64,000 nucleotides of DNA from Clostridium bornimense (GTDB lineage Bacteria > Bacillota > Clostridia > Clostridiales > Clostridiaceae). The notes under the pieces are model-generated. The model did not search any database. It was not told the origin of the DNA and saw only the letters and a program-made list of their open reading frames with translations. Numbering within the stretch: the first letter of the stretch is position 1; each line of letters starts with the position of its first letter. Position numbers and translations under genes: made by a program. The stretch lies in the NCBI RefSeq assembly GCF_000577895.1, contig NZ_HG917869.1, positions 186,001 to 250,000 on the forward strand, in the 5' to 3' direction. Below are positions 8,144 to 17,940 of the stretch, in pieces.

Positions 8144-9202
8144 ATGCCCATGAATACAACTATTAGAGAAAAAAGAAAAGAACTTGGCTTAACACAAAAA
8201 CAGATTGCAGATTATCTTGGAGTTTCTACTCCGGCAGTGAATAAATGGGAAGCTGGTTTAACTTACCCTGATATAACACTTTTACCGGCATTAGCTAGAT
8301 TATTAAAAACAGATTTAAATACATTACTTTGTTATGAAGAAGAACTTTCAGAAAAAGAAATTGGGTTATTTATAAATAGAGTTACTGAGATTTTCCGAAA
8401 GAAGGGTTTCAAGTTAGCTTTTGATATAGCAATGGAAAAGATACGAGAATATCCATCAAGTATAGAATTAATTAACTCTCTTACGTTGGTATTACAGGGG
8501 TGTTTGATTATGACAGAAATAAGTAGTGAGGAAAAAGAATTCTATGATGAACAAATTAATTCATTGTATGAACGGATTGCTGAAAGTGGAGATTCCAAGT
8601 ATTCTGATAATGCTAAGTATATGATTGCATCAAGGTTAATAAATAATGATGAATACACTAAGGCACAAGAGCTTTTGGATCAATTACCAAAATATAATGC
8701 TCTAGATAAGAGAAATTTACAAGGAAGTCTTTACTTAAAAGAAGGAAAAATAGAAGAAGCAGCTAAAATATATGAATATAAATTATTAGCAAATATTCAA
8801 GATATACAAATTATCTTAACAAACTTGGTTAACATAGCAATTCAGGAAGGGGATAAGGAGAACGGTAATTATCTTGCTAAGTGTGGTAAAAAAGTAGCAG
8901 AAATGTTTGGATTATGGGAATATTCATCTTTTCTTGTTCCACTAGAAAATGCAGTTTTAAATGAAGATATAGATGAAACTTTAGAAGTATTGCAAGCTAT
9001 GATTTCTGCATTATTGATTCCTTGGGATATGAAAAAATCACCAATTTGTAGACATATTCAACAGAAACCAACAGAAACTAATTTAGGAGAGCAAATGATT
9101 CCAGTTTTACTTCAAGAATTAGAAAATAGTGCAAGTTATGATTTCTTGCGTCATGTCCCAGAGTTTAAACAATTGCTGGAAAAGTATCGATCAATGTGTT
9201 AA
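8144..9202 (+). CDS. XRE-family regulator with TPR-like C-terminus
   Basis: The first 65 residues are an XRE helix-turn-helix (TIREKRKELGLTQKQIAD, then STPAVNKWEAGLTYPD). The remaining 290 residues are helical and repeat-like, resembling TPR-type ligand-sensing regions. Regulators of this build commonly control an adjacent ABC exporter, and the ATPase and permease genes follow at 9422-11720, so they are the likely targets. The start is either ATG 8144 or ATG 8150, with GAGAGGATG upstream favouring the first. A terminator at 9220-9265 separates it from the transporter. Confidence 0.88.
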   Translation: MPMNTTIREKRKELGLTQKQIADYLGVSTPAVNKWEAGLTYPDITLLPALARLLKTDLNTLLCYEEELSEKEIGLFINRVTEIFRKKGFKLAFDIAMEKIREYPSSIELINSLTLVLQGCLIMTEISSEEKEFYDEQINSLYERIAESGDSKYSDNAKYMIASRLINNDEYTKAQELLDQLPKYNALDKRNLQGSLYLKEGKIEEAAKIYEYKLLANIQDIQIILTNLVNIAIQEGDKENGNYLAKCGKKVAEMFGLWEYSSFLVPLENAVLNEDIDETLEVLQAMISALLIPWDMKKSPICRHIQQKPTETNLGEQMIPVLLQELENSASYDFLRHVPEFKQLLEKYRSMC

Positions 9203-9219
9203 ATGTATAATATTAAAGT

Positions 9220-9265
9220 AAGCTATTTAAAGATATTAGTGAAAATATTTTTAAATAGCTTTTAT
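9220..9265 (+). terminator. intrinsic terminator
   Basis: AAGCTATTTAAA pairs with TTTAAATAGCTT and a short T-run follows. It closes the XRE gene. Confidence 0.75.
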
Positions 9266-9421
9266 CTTATTGTGAACTATTTCCGTTTTAAATTGTAGTT
9301 ATAAAAACGAATCATAAAAGAATATAAGGATAAAATAATAAACTTAATACTTTCTTAATGTTTTTTTTAATAAAACTTATGATTTAGATAGTAGGATATA
9401 AGCAAGAGGAAGGTGAAACAT

Positions 9422-10135
9422 ATGCTACAAATTAAAGATTTAACTAAGATCTATAAGGGTGGTAAAACAGCTGTATCTAATTTGAATATAGAGATTGAAT
9501 CAGGTGATATTTATGGATTTATTGGACATAATGGTGCAGGAAAGACAACAACTATTAAATCCGTTGTAGGGATATTAGATTTTGAAGAAGGGGAAATATT
9601 TATTGATGGACATTCTATTAAAGAGGAACCGATTCTTTGTAAATCAAAGATTGCATATATTCCAGATAATCCAGATTTATATGAGCACTTAACAGGAATT
9701 CAGTTTTTGAGTTTTACTGCAGATATATTTCGTGTTAATAAGAAAGATAGGGAAGAGAGAATAAAAAAATATGCAGATGCTTTTGAATTAACTAGTAGTT
9801 TAGGAGATTTGATTTCTTCTTATTCTCATGGTATGAAGCAAAAGTTAGCTATTATTTCAGCATTAATTCATAAACCAAAGTTATTAATATTAGATGAACC
9901 TTTTGTAGGATTAGATCCCAAAGCTTCATTGTTGTTAAAGAATTTTATGAAAGAGTTATGCAGTGAGGGTAGTGCAATTTTCTTTTCTACTCATGTACTG
10001 GATGTAGCAGAAAAGTTATGTAATAAAGTTGCAATTATTAAAGGTGGAAAATTAATAGTTGCAGGAAAAACAGCAGATGTAGTGAAGAATAGTTCATTAG
10101 AAGAAGTGTTTATGGAGGTCGCCAAAGATGTTTAA
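9422..10135 (+). CDS. ABC transporter ATP-binding protein
   Basis: A 237-residue ABC-2-type ATPase with every motif present: Walker A GHNGAGKT (residues 35-42), signature YSHGMKQK (134-141), Walker B LLILDEP (154-160), a D-loop GLDP and the switch histidine in FSTHVLD. I place the start at ATG 9422 because AGGAAGGTGA lies just upstream; the GTG at 9413 lies inside it. The stop overlaps the permease start by 8 bases, so translation is coupled. It should energise export of a drug, peptide or lipid by the partner permease, under control of the upstream XRE protein. Confidence 0.92.
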   Translation: MLQIKDLTKIYKGGKTAVSNLNIEIESGDIYGFIGHNGAGKTTTIKSVVGILDFEEGEIFIDGHSIKEEPILCKSKIAYIPDNPDLYEHLTGIQFLSFTADIFRVNKKDREERIKKYADAFELTSSLGDLISSYSHGMKQKLAIISALIHKPKLLILDEPFVGLDPKASLLLKNFMKELCSEGSAIFFSTHVLDVAEKLCNKVAIIKGGKLIVAGKTADVVKNSSLEEVFMEVAKDV

Positions 10136-11720
10136 AGATTGTATAAGATTATTATCAGTACAGTTGCTTGATTTTTTCAATTTTAATGAACTTCGATACA
10201 CTAAAGACAAGAAAAGAAGAAACAATGGAATTCTCCTTGGAGTTACTTTTATTATTTTAGCAGTTGTATTGATAGGATTTTGTGCTAGTTCAGCTTATTC
10301 CTTAGCAATATTACAGTTAACAGAGTTAATTCCAGCAAGTATCCTTGCCAATACAAGTATAATAATATTAGTATTCACTATATTTAAGGCAAGTGGTGTA
10401 TTATTTGGAACAAAGGATTATGATATGTTAATGTCATTTCCAATAAGGAGGAGTACAATCATTGCAAGTAGATTTTTATCTATGTATATAGGAAATCTTG
10501 TATTTACATTACTGACAATGTTACCTAGTGTAGTTGTTTATATAATCTTTGCTAATCCATCACCAATATTTTATCTATATATATTTATAAGTATAGTAGC
10601 TATTCCATTAATCCCAATGACAATAGCATCAACAATAGGTGTGTTAATCACTGCAGTATCTGCACGAATAAAGCATAAAAATATAGTAAGTGTTTTATTA
10701 TCAATCGCACTGATTATTGCTGTATTTGGGCTTTCGTTTTTTACTAAGAATAGTGAGCCACAGCAAATTAGGGATATTTCTAAGATTATGTCAGAACAAA
10801 TTAATCAGGTATATCCAGTAGCTAGTATTTTTACAAAAGCAATAGTATATAGCGACTTTATAGCTTTTGTTAAATTTATTGGAATTTCACTTGGAGTATT
10901 TATAGTGTTTATAGCTATTGTTGCATGGAAATATTCATGGATTATGACAGCTTTACAATCTCATAGAACAAAAAGTAATTATATTTTAAAGGAAGCATTA
11001 ACTTCATCTCCTTTAAAAGCATTATATAAAAAAGAAATAAGGAGATATTTTTCTTCATCTATTTATGTAATGAATACTGGAATTGGATATATTATGTTAT
11101 TAGTTGCCAGCATTGCTTTGTTGATACTGGGAAAGGATCGAATTGCAGAAATATTACAATTACCAAATGTTTCAGATATAATTGGACAGTTTGAACCATT
11201 AGTAATTGCAGCAATGATTTCTATAACTTCTACAACGGTTTGCTCTATTTCTTTAGAAGGAAAACAATGGTGGATTCCATTGACGATGCCAGTGCCAACA
11301 AAATTAATATTTGATAGTAAGATTTTAGTGAATCTCACATTATCAATTCCAACTAGTATTATTACGTCGACAATAGTTGCATTAACAATAGATTTTAATA
11401 TGGTTGGGTATATATTACTTTATGTAACACCAATAGTATATTGTATATTCGCAGCTGTGGTAGGAATAACTATTAATGCAAAACTACCTCAATTTAATTG
11501 GAATAATGAGGTTGTTGTTGTAAAACAAAGTATCGCTACCTTAGTAGGTATGATAATAGGGGGCATTAGTTTTATTGCTCCTATTGTTATCATTGTAGTT
11601 TTTAAGGGCGTTAATAAGCAGTTGATTATCTCAATAATTACTGGGATAATAGCAGGTATTACTATGTATTTGTATAAACGAAATAATAGGATAGATCTAC
11701 GTTATATTGGAGAAAGATAA
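10128..11720 (+). CDS. ABC-2-type transporter permease
   Basis: A 530-residue integral membrane protein with around twelve hydrophobic segments. These start at residue 36 (LLGVTFIILAVVLIGFCASS) and end with SIITGIIAGITMYLY before a short positive tail. The segment KDYDMLMSFPIRRSTIIASRF is characteristic of ABC-2 permeases of the YhfC/YtrC sort. The gene overlaps the ATPase gene by 8 bases and shares its unit. The substrate cannot be inferred; self-protection against an antimicrobial is a common role for XRE-regulated exporters of this kind. Confidence 0.88.
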   Translation: MFKDCIRLLSVQLLDFFNFNELRYTKDKKRRNNGILLGVTFIILAVVLIGFCASSAYSLAILQLTELIPASILANTSIIILVFTIFKASGVLFGTKDYDMLMSFPIRRSTIIASRFLSMYIGNLVFTLLTMLPSVVVYIIFANPSPIFYLYIFISIVAIPLIPMTIASTIGVLITAVSARIKHKNIVSVLLSIALIIAVFGLSFFTKNSEPQQIRDISKIMSEQINQVYPVASIFTKAIVYSDFIAFVKFIGISLGVFIVFIAIVAWKYSWIMTALQSHRTKSNYILKEALTSSPLKALYKKEIRRYFSSSIYVMNTGIGYIMLLVASIALLILGKDRIAEILQLPNVSDIIGQFEPLVIAAMISITSTTVCSISLEGKQWWIPLTMPVPTKLIFDSKILVNLTLSIPTSIITSTIVALTIDFNMVGYILLYVTPIVYCIFAAVVGITINAKLPQFNWNNEVVVVKQSIATLVGMIIGGISFIAPIVIIVVFKGVNKQLIISIITGIIAGITMYLYKRNNRIDLRYIGER

Positions 11721-11895
11721 TAAAATGATAAAGTCGTAGTTAATGAAACTATTAGCTTAAAGAATGGACTTAGTAAGGGGGTCTACCTCTATTTCGCATA
11801 TCCATTTCAGGGGAAAAAATTAATAGAAACTTGATAACAAAAGGTAATTATATGCATATGCTATAAAGAATGATTATATTAAATAAGGAGTAATT

Positions 11896-12801
11896 ATGAA
11901 TTATTATGTAAAATCATCTTTAGAACTACATTTATTTTTTGGAAGAATCATGAAAGAACATTCATTTTTTTTAGAAGTGGGATATACACAAGCTAATTGT
12001 AATTATATAAAAGAAGCAAATAAATTTAAAAAAGCATTTGAAAAATTATTGTATGATGTAATCAGCTGTAGTGAAGGTATTGTAGATGACACGATATTTA
12101 AAGCAGGTGAGGTAATAACGGAATATACCCTTCCTTCTGAAGTAAAAACAAGCCATCTTACAGGAAGTAAGATTGATGAAAATATAACTAAGCTCGAAGC
12201 GAAGTTATGGGAAAAGAGTGGGTACCAAAGAAGTAAAATCGATAGTGGATTGGTAAAAAGAGTAGAACGAATTAATCAACGTTGTTTAGAATTGCTGGAA
12301 GGATTAATTTCCTTTAAAGAGCAGACATTAGAGAATGTATTGCAATGTAAGATGTTTACAATGAATTATCCATTATTAATAGAGCACATTATCCGTGAAG
12401 CAAAATTGTATCAAAAATATATTATGAACTTAGAAGAGGGGAACAGGTGTAACCAGGAAGATTTGAGGGAAATCGAGTTATTTTGGAATCAAATCATGAT
12501 GGAACACGCTTTGTTTATTCGAGGATTGTTGGATCCGACAGAAAATGATTTGATTATGACTGCTGATAATTTTGCACAACAATATGCTAAGTTATTGTGT
12601 GATGCTAGGAATATGACAGATAGGACGATTAGCAGTGTTACAGATAAGACAATTGAAGAGACTATAAAGTATCGTGATTTTAAATTAGCTGGTACAAAGG
12701 GAATTAATGATTGCACAATTCGTAGTTTAATAGTTCCATTGTTAGCAGACCATGTATTAAGAGAAGCAAATCATTATATTAGATTATTGGAGCAGAAATA
12801 G
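11896..12801 (+). CDS. DUF2935 ferritin-like helical protein
   Basis: A 301-residue protein with two related helical-bundle halves, each carrying paired E/H residues: FFGRIMKEHSFFLEVG and LLIEHIIREAKLYQKYI in the first, FWNQIMMEHALFIRGLL and LLADHVLREANHYIRLL in the second. This is the layout of DUF2935 proteins, which resemble ferritin-like bundles and probably bind metal. Such proteins are common in Clostridium and Bacillus, and their function is not established. It starts at an ATG with AAGGAG upstream and appears monocistronic. Confidence 0.8.
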   Translation: MNYYVKSSLELHLFFGRIMKEHSFFLEVGYTQANCNYIKEANKFKKAFEKLLYDVISCSEGIVDDTIFKAGEVITEYTLPSEVKTSHLTGSKIDENITKLEAKLWEKSGYQRSKIDSGLVKRVERINQRCLELLEGLISFKEQTLENVLQCKMFTMNYPLLIEHIIREAKLYQKYIMNLEEGNRCNQEDLREIELFWNQIMMEHALFIRGLLDPTENDLIMTADNFAQQYAKLLCDARNMTDRTISSVTDKTIEETIKYRDFKLAGTKGINDCTIRSLIVPLLADHVLREANHYIRLLEQK

Positions 12802-12965
12802 TTTAAATAAGTATCTATGGATGTTATTGATATTAAAATAGAGGGATACAAAATAAGAAAATTAAACTTACAATATTTCAAAATGATTGGAATATGATAT
12901 AAAATAAGTTATAATAAGTTATATAAAACTATATAGTGAAATATAATTTATTGTGAGGTGATTTT

Positions 12966-13280
12966 ATGGTTGGTAAGATATTAATGATTTCTTTATTTGT
13001 ACTTATTGGGACAATGTTATCTTTAGGTAAAGGGTCATTTTTGATAGCAGGATTTAATACAATGAGTAAAGAAGAAAAAGAAAAATATGATGTAAAAGCT
13101 ATGTGTAAATTCATGGGAAAACTTATGTTTGTAATTGCTTTTTCTATATCATTATTTGTTTTAAGTGATATATTGATGATGAAGATATTGCTTAATATTG
13201 GTGTCACAATAATAATTGGTTCAGTAATATTTGCAGTAATATATTCAAATACAGGAAATAGGTTTAAAAGTAAAAAATAA
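12966..13280 (+). CDS. DUF3784 small membrane protein
   Basis: A 104-residue membrane protein with three hydrophobic segments (about residues 3-20, 50-66 and 70-92). The cytoplasmic loop GKGSFLIAGFNTMSKEEKEKYD is the DUF3784 signature. Its function is unknown in the family. It starts at an ATG with GTGAGGTGA upstream and is followed by the palindrome at 13334-13361, which may double as its terminator. Confidence 0.8.
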   Translation: MVGKILMISLFVLIGTMLSLGKGSFLIAGFNTMSKEEKEKYDVKAMCKFMGKLMFVIAFSISLFVLSDILMMKILLNIGVTIIIGSVIFAVIYSNTGNRFKSKK

Positions 13281-13333
13281 GCTAGATGACTACCTTATTT
13301 TATGTTGCATATCAACAATTGTATAAAGAAATA

Positions 13334-13361
13334 AAAGTCCGTAACATATGTTACGGACTTT
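13334..13361. promoter_or_regulatory. Crp/Fnr-type dyad at -41.5 of hcp (or terminator)
   Basis: This is a perfect 28-base palindrome centred at 13347/13348 whose core is GTAACATATGTTAC. A TATAAT -10 box lies at 13377-13382 without a good -35, predicting a start near 13389. The dyad centre is then at about -41.5, the class II activator position used by Crp/Fnr proteins. HcpR, a known regulator of hcp in anaerobes, belongs to that family. The same palindrome followed by TTTCTTT could also terminate the preceding gene, and it may do both. Confidence 0.6.
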
Positions 13362-13422
13362 CTTTATGCCTCCATATATAATGTGAACATAGTATAAAAT
13401 TAGAAACTTGGAGGAAACAAGT

Positions 13423-15060
13423 ATGGATAAACTTATGTTTTGTTATCAATGTCAAGAAACTGCAGGTTGCTCTGGATGTACAGTTAGAGGGGTATGTGGA
13501 AAAACACCAGAGCTTGCAAAAATTCAAGACTTATTAATATATACAACAAGAGGACTTTCTGAAGTTGCAACAAAAGCTAGAGAAGAAGGAATAGTAGTTT
13601 CAAATGAAATCAATTCACTAGTTACTATGAACTTATTTACAACAATTACAAATGCTAATTTTGATGATGATATTTTTTATGATAGAGTTAAAGAAACTTT
13701 AGTAAAAAAAGAAGAATTATTAGCAAAAATATGTGATAAATCTTCTTTAAGTGAGGCTGCTTTATGGACAACTTTATCAGAAGCAGAAATGGATGAAAAA
13801 TCCAAAACAGTAGGAGTTCTTGCTACTGAAAATGAAGATATAAGAAGTCTTAGAGAATTAATAACTTATGGTATTAAAGGATTATCAGCATATATGAAGC
13901 ATGCTAATGCATTAGGATATAATGATGAAGAAATATGCGCATTTATGCAAAAAGCTTTAGCAGCTACAACAAATGATAATTTAACAGTTGAAGAATATAT
14001 TGCATTAACATTAGAAACTGGTAAAGTTGGTGTTGATGGTATGGCAATCTTAGATAAGGCGAACACTGAAACTTATGGACATCCAGAAATGACAAAAGTA
14101 AATATCGGTGTTGGAAGTAAACCAGGTATATTAGTATCAGGTCATGATTTAAGAGACTTAGAACAATTATTAGAACAAACTGAAGGAACAGGGGTAGATG
14201 TTTATACTCACTCAGAAATGTTACCAGCTCATTATTATCCTGCATTCAAGAAGTATTCACACTTTGTAGGTAACTATGGTAATGCTTGGTGGAAACAAAA
14301 AGAAGAATTTGAAAGCTTTAATGGTGCTATACTTATGACTACAAATTGTATTGTACCACCTAAAGATAGTTACAAAGAGAGAATGTTCACTACTGGTGCT
14401 GCTGGATATCCAGGATGTAAGCATATAGAGGCTAATGCAGAAGGTAAAAAAGACTTTTCAGAAATAATTGAAATTGCAAAGAGATGCCAAACTCCAACAG
14501 CTATAGAAGAAGGAGAAATAATTGGAGGATTTGCACATAATCAAGTTATGGCTCTTGCAGATAAGATAGTTGATGCTGTTAAATCTGGTGCTATTAAGAA
14601 GTTTTTTGTAATGGCAGGATGTGATGGCAGAGCAAAATCAAGAGAATATTATACTGACTTTGCAAAAGCATTACCAATGGATACTGTGATTCTTACAGCA
14701 GGTTGTGCAAAATATAAATATAATAAGCTTGATTTAGGAGATATTGGTGGAATTCCAAGAGTATTAGATGCAGGGCAATGTAATGACTCATATTCATTAG
14801 CATTAATAGCATTAAAGCTTAAGGAAGTATTCGAACTTGAAGATATAAATGAATTGCCAATAGCATTTAATATTGCATGGTATGAACAAAAAGCTGTAAT
14901 AGTTTTATTATCATTATTATATCTTGGTGTTAAAAATATTCACTTAGGGCCAACTCTACCAGCATTCTTATCACCAAATGTGGCTAAGGTTTTAGTTGAA
15001 AACTTTGGTATCGGTGGAATAACAAATGTAGAAGATGATCTTAAGATGTTTATGGAATAA
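13423..15060 (+). CDS. hcp: hydroxylamine reductase / hybrid-cluster protein
   Basis: A 545-residue hybrid-cluster protein. The N-terminal cysteines C7, C10, C19 and C25 follow the class I spacing (Cx2Cx8Cx5C) and bind a [4Fe-4S] cluster. Ligands of the hybrid [4Fe-2O-2S] cluster are visible as [10 protein letters not shown] (His), the HSEM segment (Glu), [33 protein letters not shown] and WYEQKA. The enzyme reduces NO or hydroxylamine and protects anaerobes from nitrosative stress. ATG 13423 is chosen because GGAGG lies just upstream; the TTG at 13408 lies before it. The dyad at 13334-13361 suggests activation by a Crp/Fnr-type regulator. Confidence 0.95.
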   Translation: MDKLMFCYQCQETAGCSGCTVRGVCGKTPELAKIQDLLIYTTRGLSEVATKAREEGIVVSNEINSLVTMNLFTTITNANFDDDIFYDRVKETLVKKEELLAKICDKSSLSEAALWTTLSEAEMDEKSKTVGVLATENEDIRSLRELITYGIKGLSAYMKHANALGYNDEEICAFMQKALAATTNDNLTVEEYIALTLETGKVGVDGMAILDKANTETYGHPEMTKVNIGVGSKPGILVSGHDLRDLEQLLEQTEGTGVDVYTHSEMLPAHYYPAFKKYSHFVGNYGNAWWKQKEEFESFNGAILMTTNCIVPPKDSYKERMFTTGAAGYPGCKHIEANAEGKKDFSEIIEIAKRCQTPTAIEEGEIIGGFAHNQVMALADKIVDAVKSGAIKKFFVMAGCDGRAKSREYYTDFAKALPMDTVILTAGCAKYKYNKLDLGDIGGIPRVLDAGQCNDSYSLALIALKLKEVFELEDINELPIAFNIAWYEQKAVIVLLSLLYLGVKNIHLGPTLPAFLSPNVAKVLVENFGIGGITNVEDDLKMFME

Positions 15061-15128
15061 GAAGTATAAAGAGTTGCTATTAATTTTTTAATACGTATTC
15101 ATAAATACTTTCTAATTTTGCCATAATA

Positions 15129-15250
15129 CTGACACAATTAATTGATATATTATAATTGTAGTTAATGATAATAGTTAGTTTTTTTCAAATCATTTTCCTT
15201 TTTAAACATATAAAAGAATGGTCCTCTAGAAATGGGCTATTCTTTTTTTT
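15129..15250 (+). ncRNA. candidate small RNA, copy A
   Basis: A promoter (CTGACA 15129-15134, 16-base spacer, TATAAT 15151-15156) is followed within about 90 bases by a terminator (AAGAATGGTCC pairing with GGGCTATTCTT, then eight T). No reading frame of note lies between. The whole unit matches 35511-35624 along its length, including the promoter spacing, the tract TAGTTAGTTTTTT-CAAAT, the following ATTT-CCTTTTT, and the terminator position. Two dispersed copies with both ends conserved argue for a real transcript. Its family is not recognised. Confidence 0.55.
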
Positions 15251-15306
15251 ATGATAATTTCTAGAGATTGTTGTATAATCAGTATATGTAGTAGAGGAGA
15301 AGAAAT

Positions 15307-16173
15307 ATGGGGAAAGAAGAACTTAAAGAAGATATAGCTCATGGGAATGTAAGTTTTCCATTAGCTACTTACAGATGGAATAGCGATAAAAAATTTATTG
15401 TTAATCTTCATTGGCATGATGAGACTGAATTAATTTACTTAAAAAGAGGCAAATTTACTATTCATATAAACATGAAAGAATATAAAGTTTTAGCACCAGC
15501 CTTTGTATTTATAAGCTCTGGAGATATTCACTCAATTGTAGGAGAAGAAGGCTGTAGGGAAAGTGTTGTTGTTTTTGATCTTAAAATGCTTAGTTTTGAG
15601 TATTTTGATGGAATACAATATAAAGTCATAAGACCGTTAATAGAAGGTAAAATTCAATTTCCACAGTTTATTTTTATAGATGATGAAATATGGAAAGATA
15701 CTGAAAGGATTTATAAGAAGATATTAAAAGAATCAAAGGGGAAAGATATTTCTTCATTTTTAAGGGTAAAAGGATATTTTTATCAGTTTATTGCTTTACT
15801 TTACGAGAATAAGAGATTTATATCTTCAGAAGATATGGAAGATGCTGATATATATAAGGTTGAAAATGTTAAAAAGGTATTATCTTTTATTCATAATAAT
15901 TATAGTAGAAAGATTTCTACAGAAGATTTATCATCGCAGGTATCTATGAACCCGCAGTATTTTTGTCGTTATTTTAAAAAGCTTATAGGAAAGACACCAA
16001 CAGAATATATAAATGATATTAGAATAAGTAAGGCTACGGAACTTTTAGTTAATAGTGATATGAAAATTATTGATATAGCTATTAGTTGTGGTTATGATAA
16101 TATAAGCTATTTTATAAAACGTTTTAAAAAGGAAAAGCATATGTCACCGTCAGAATATAGAAAGTCAAAATAG
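15307..16173 (+). CDS. AraC-family transcriptional regulator
   Basis: A 288-residue regulator. The N-terminal cupin sensor domain (about residues 20-100) contains HWHDETELIYLKRGKFTIHI and FISSGDIHSI, and the C-terminal 100 residues hold the double helix-turn-helix (ISTEDLSSQVSMNPQYFCRYFKK, then IIDIAISCGYDNISYFIKRFKK) and the closing MSPSEYRKSK. Cupin-type AraC proteins sense sugars. The alpha-glucosidase gene starts 84 bases downstream on the same strand and is a likely target. The ribosome binding site is AGAGGAGAAG. Confidence 0.9.
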   Translation: MGKEELKEDIAHGNVSFPLATYRWNSDKKFIVNLHWHDETELIYLKRGKFTIHINMKEYKVLAPAFVFISSGDIHSIVGEEGCRESVVVFDLKMLSFEYFDGIQYKVIRPLIEGKIQFPQFIFIDDEIWKDTERIYKKILKESKGKDISSFLRVKGYFYQFIALLYENKRFISSEDMEDADIYKVENVKKVLSFIHNNYSRKISTEDLSSQVSMNPQYFCRYFKKLIGKTPTEYINDIRISKATELLVNSDMKIIDIAISCGYDNISYFIKRFKKEKHMSPSEYRKSK

Positions 16174-16257
16174 TACAACTTTTTATCAAAATTATATAAG
16201 AAATCCATTCCTTATGTATATATAATACAAGTATAAACAATAAGGAGGGGTTTTATT

Positions 16258-17928
16258 ATGGAAAAGAAATGGTGGCATGATAAAGTAGCGTATCAAATAT
16301 ATCCAAAGAGTTTTAATGATACTAATGGGGATGGTATTGGAGATATTAGAGGAATAATAGAAAAGTTAGATTACTTAAAAGATTTAGGGATAGATATTAT
16401 ATGGATTTCACCGATATATAAATCACCTTTTGTAGATCAAGGTTATGATATATCAGATTATTATAGTATAGCAGAAGAGTTTGGTACTATGGAGGAATTT
16501 GATGAATTGCTTGTGGAAGTAAAGAAAAGAGATATGTATATTGTAATGGATTTAGTTATTAATCATTGTTCTGATAAACATATCTGGTTTCAAAAAGCGT
16601 TAGAAGATCCATATGGTGAATATGCTGATTATTTCTACTTTAGAAAAGGAAAAGATGGAAATCCGCCAAGTAACTATCGTTCATATTTTGGAGGTAGTGT
16701 ATGGGAACCAGTAAAAGGCACTGATTTATATTATTTTCATGCATTTGCAAAGGAGCAACCAGATCTTAATTGGAATAACCCAAAGGTAAAAGATGAATTA
16801 TATAAAATGATTAATTGGTGGCTTGATAAAGGTTTAGCTGGATTTAGAGTTGATGCAATAATAAATGTTAAAAAAGATTTATCATTTCCTAGTTTTGCAG
16901 CAGATGGAGATGATGGATTAACTTCAGTGACAAAGATGATAGACAGTACCTATGGCATAGGAGAAGTTTTAGAGGATCTTAAGAAAAACACTTTTGAAAA
17001 ATATGATGCATTTACTGTGGCAGAAGTATTTAATATGAAAGAAGATTCTTTAAAAGAGTTTATAGGTGAAAATGGTCATTTTTCAACAATGTTTGATTTT
17101 TCAGCTCATTTATTAACTAATGGAGAGCATGGTTGGTATGATAGTAAACCTGTGGAATTCGAAAACTATAGAAAAGCAACTTTTGATGCACAAAGAAAAT
17201 GTAATGATATTGGATTTTTAGCAAATATTATTGAGAATCATGATGAGCCAAGAGGAGCGTCTACTTATTTACCTAGTTATGGGCAAAATGATAAAGGGAT
17301 TAAGATGCTGGCAACAGTAAATATATTGCTTAGAGGGATTCCATTTATATATCAAGGGCAAGAAATTGGTATGAGAAATTGTAGAATGAATAATATTAAA
17401 GAGTATAATGATATTGGCACAGTAAACGAATACGATAATGCTTTGAAGGCAGGTTTTAGTAAAGAAGAAGCACTAGAAGTATGTTATCATCATAGTAGAG
17501 ATAATGCTAGAACACCAATGCAATGGAGTAATAGTGAAAATGCAGGATTTACTACTGGAACACCATGGCTTAAAGTCAATCCAAATTATATCTGTATTAA
17601 TGTTGAAGATGAACTTAATGATGAAAACTCTGTGTTAAATTACTACAAAAAATTGATATCATTAAGAAAATCTAAAGAATATAAAGAAGTTTTGACTTAT
17701 GGTAACTTTGTTGCAGCTTATGAAGATGAAGATAATATATATAGCTACTATAGAAAATTAGATAATAAGACAGTGATTGTAATAGCTAATTTTGGTGAAG
17801 AAGAAGCTATAATAAAATTGGAAAATAAAGAAAATAAAATACTATTGAGTAATATGGATAATATAACAATAAATAATAATAATGTTAAGTTAGAGTCATG
17901 TGGTGTCGTAGTATTAGAAATTAAGTAG
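16258..17928 (+). CDS. alpha-glucosidase / oligo-1,6-glucosidase, GH13
   Basis: A 556-residue cytoplasmic GH13 enzyme, probably subfamily 31. Conserved blocks are DLVINHCSD (region I), GFRVDAI with nucleophile Asp199 (region II), TVAEVF with acid/base Glu256 (region III) and IIENHDE with Asp329 (region IV); QPDLNWNN is typical of the subfamily. It hydrolyses short alpha-1,6- or alpha-1,4-linked glucosides to glucose, and it has no signal peptide. Trehalose-6-phosphate hydrolase is a related alternative. It starts at an ATG after AAGGAGGGG. The sugar O-acetyltransferase gene follows 12 bases after the stop, so they form an operon, probably governed by the AraC protein upstream. Confidence 0.9.
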   Translation: MEKKWWHDKVAYQIYPKSFNDTNGDGIGDIRGIIEKLDYLKDLGIDIIWISPIYKSPFVDQGYDISDYYSIAEEFGTMEEFDELLVEVKKRDMYIVMDLVINHCSDKHIWFQKALEDPYGEYADYFYFRKGKDGNPPSNYRSYFGGSVWEPVKGTDLYYFHAFAKEQPDLNWNNPKVKDELYKMINWWLDKGLAGFRVDAIINVKKDLSFPSFAADGDDGLTSVTKMIDSTYGIGEVLEDLKKNTFEKYDAFTVAEVFNMKEDSLKEFIGENGHFSTMFDFSAHLLTNGEHGWYDSKPVEFENYRKATFDAQRKCNDIGFLANIIENHDEPRGASTYLPSYGQNDKGIKMLATVNILLRGIPFIYQGQEIGMRNCRMNNIKEYNDIGTVNEYDNALKAGFSKEEALEVCYHHSRDNARTPMQWSNSENAGFTTGTPWLKVNPNYICINVEDELNDENSVLNYYKKLISLRKSKEYKEVLTYGNFVAAYEDEDNIYSYYRKLDNKTVIVIANFGEEEAIIKLENKENKILLSNMDNITINNNNVKLESCGVVVLEIK

Positions 17929-17940
17929 GAGGAATAAAAG

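Noticed and set aside
11721-11895. Possible leader element with GGGGGTCTACCTC
   Set aside because: The G-rich stretch looked structured but I could not find a consistent pairing or a known family.
12489-12716. Minus-strand frame inside DUF2935
   Set aside because: Antisense shadow of a well-supported gene.
13334-13361. Palindrome before hcp as a plain terminator only
   Set aside because: It has only a weak T-run and lies at -41.5 of a -10 box, so I kept the operator reading as main call with the terminator as an alternative.
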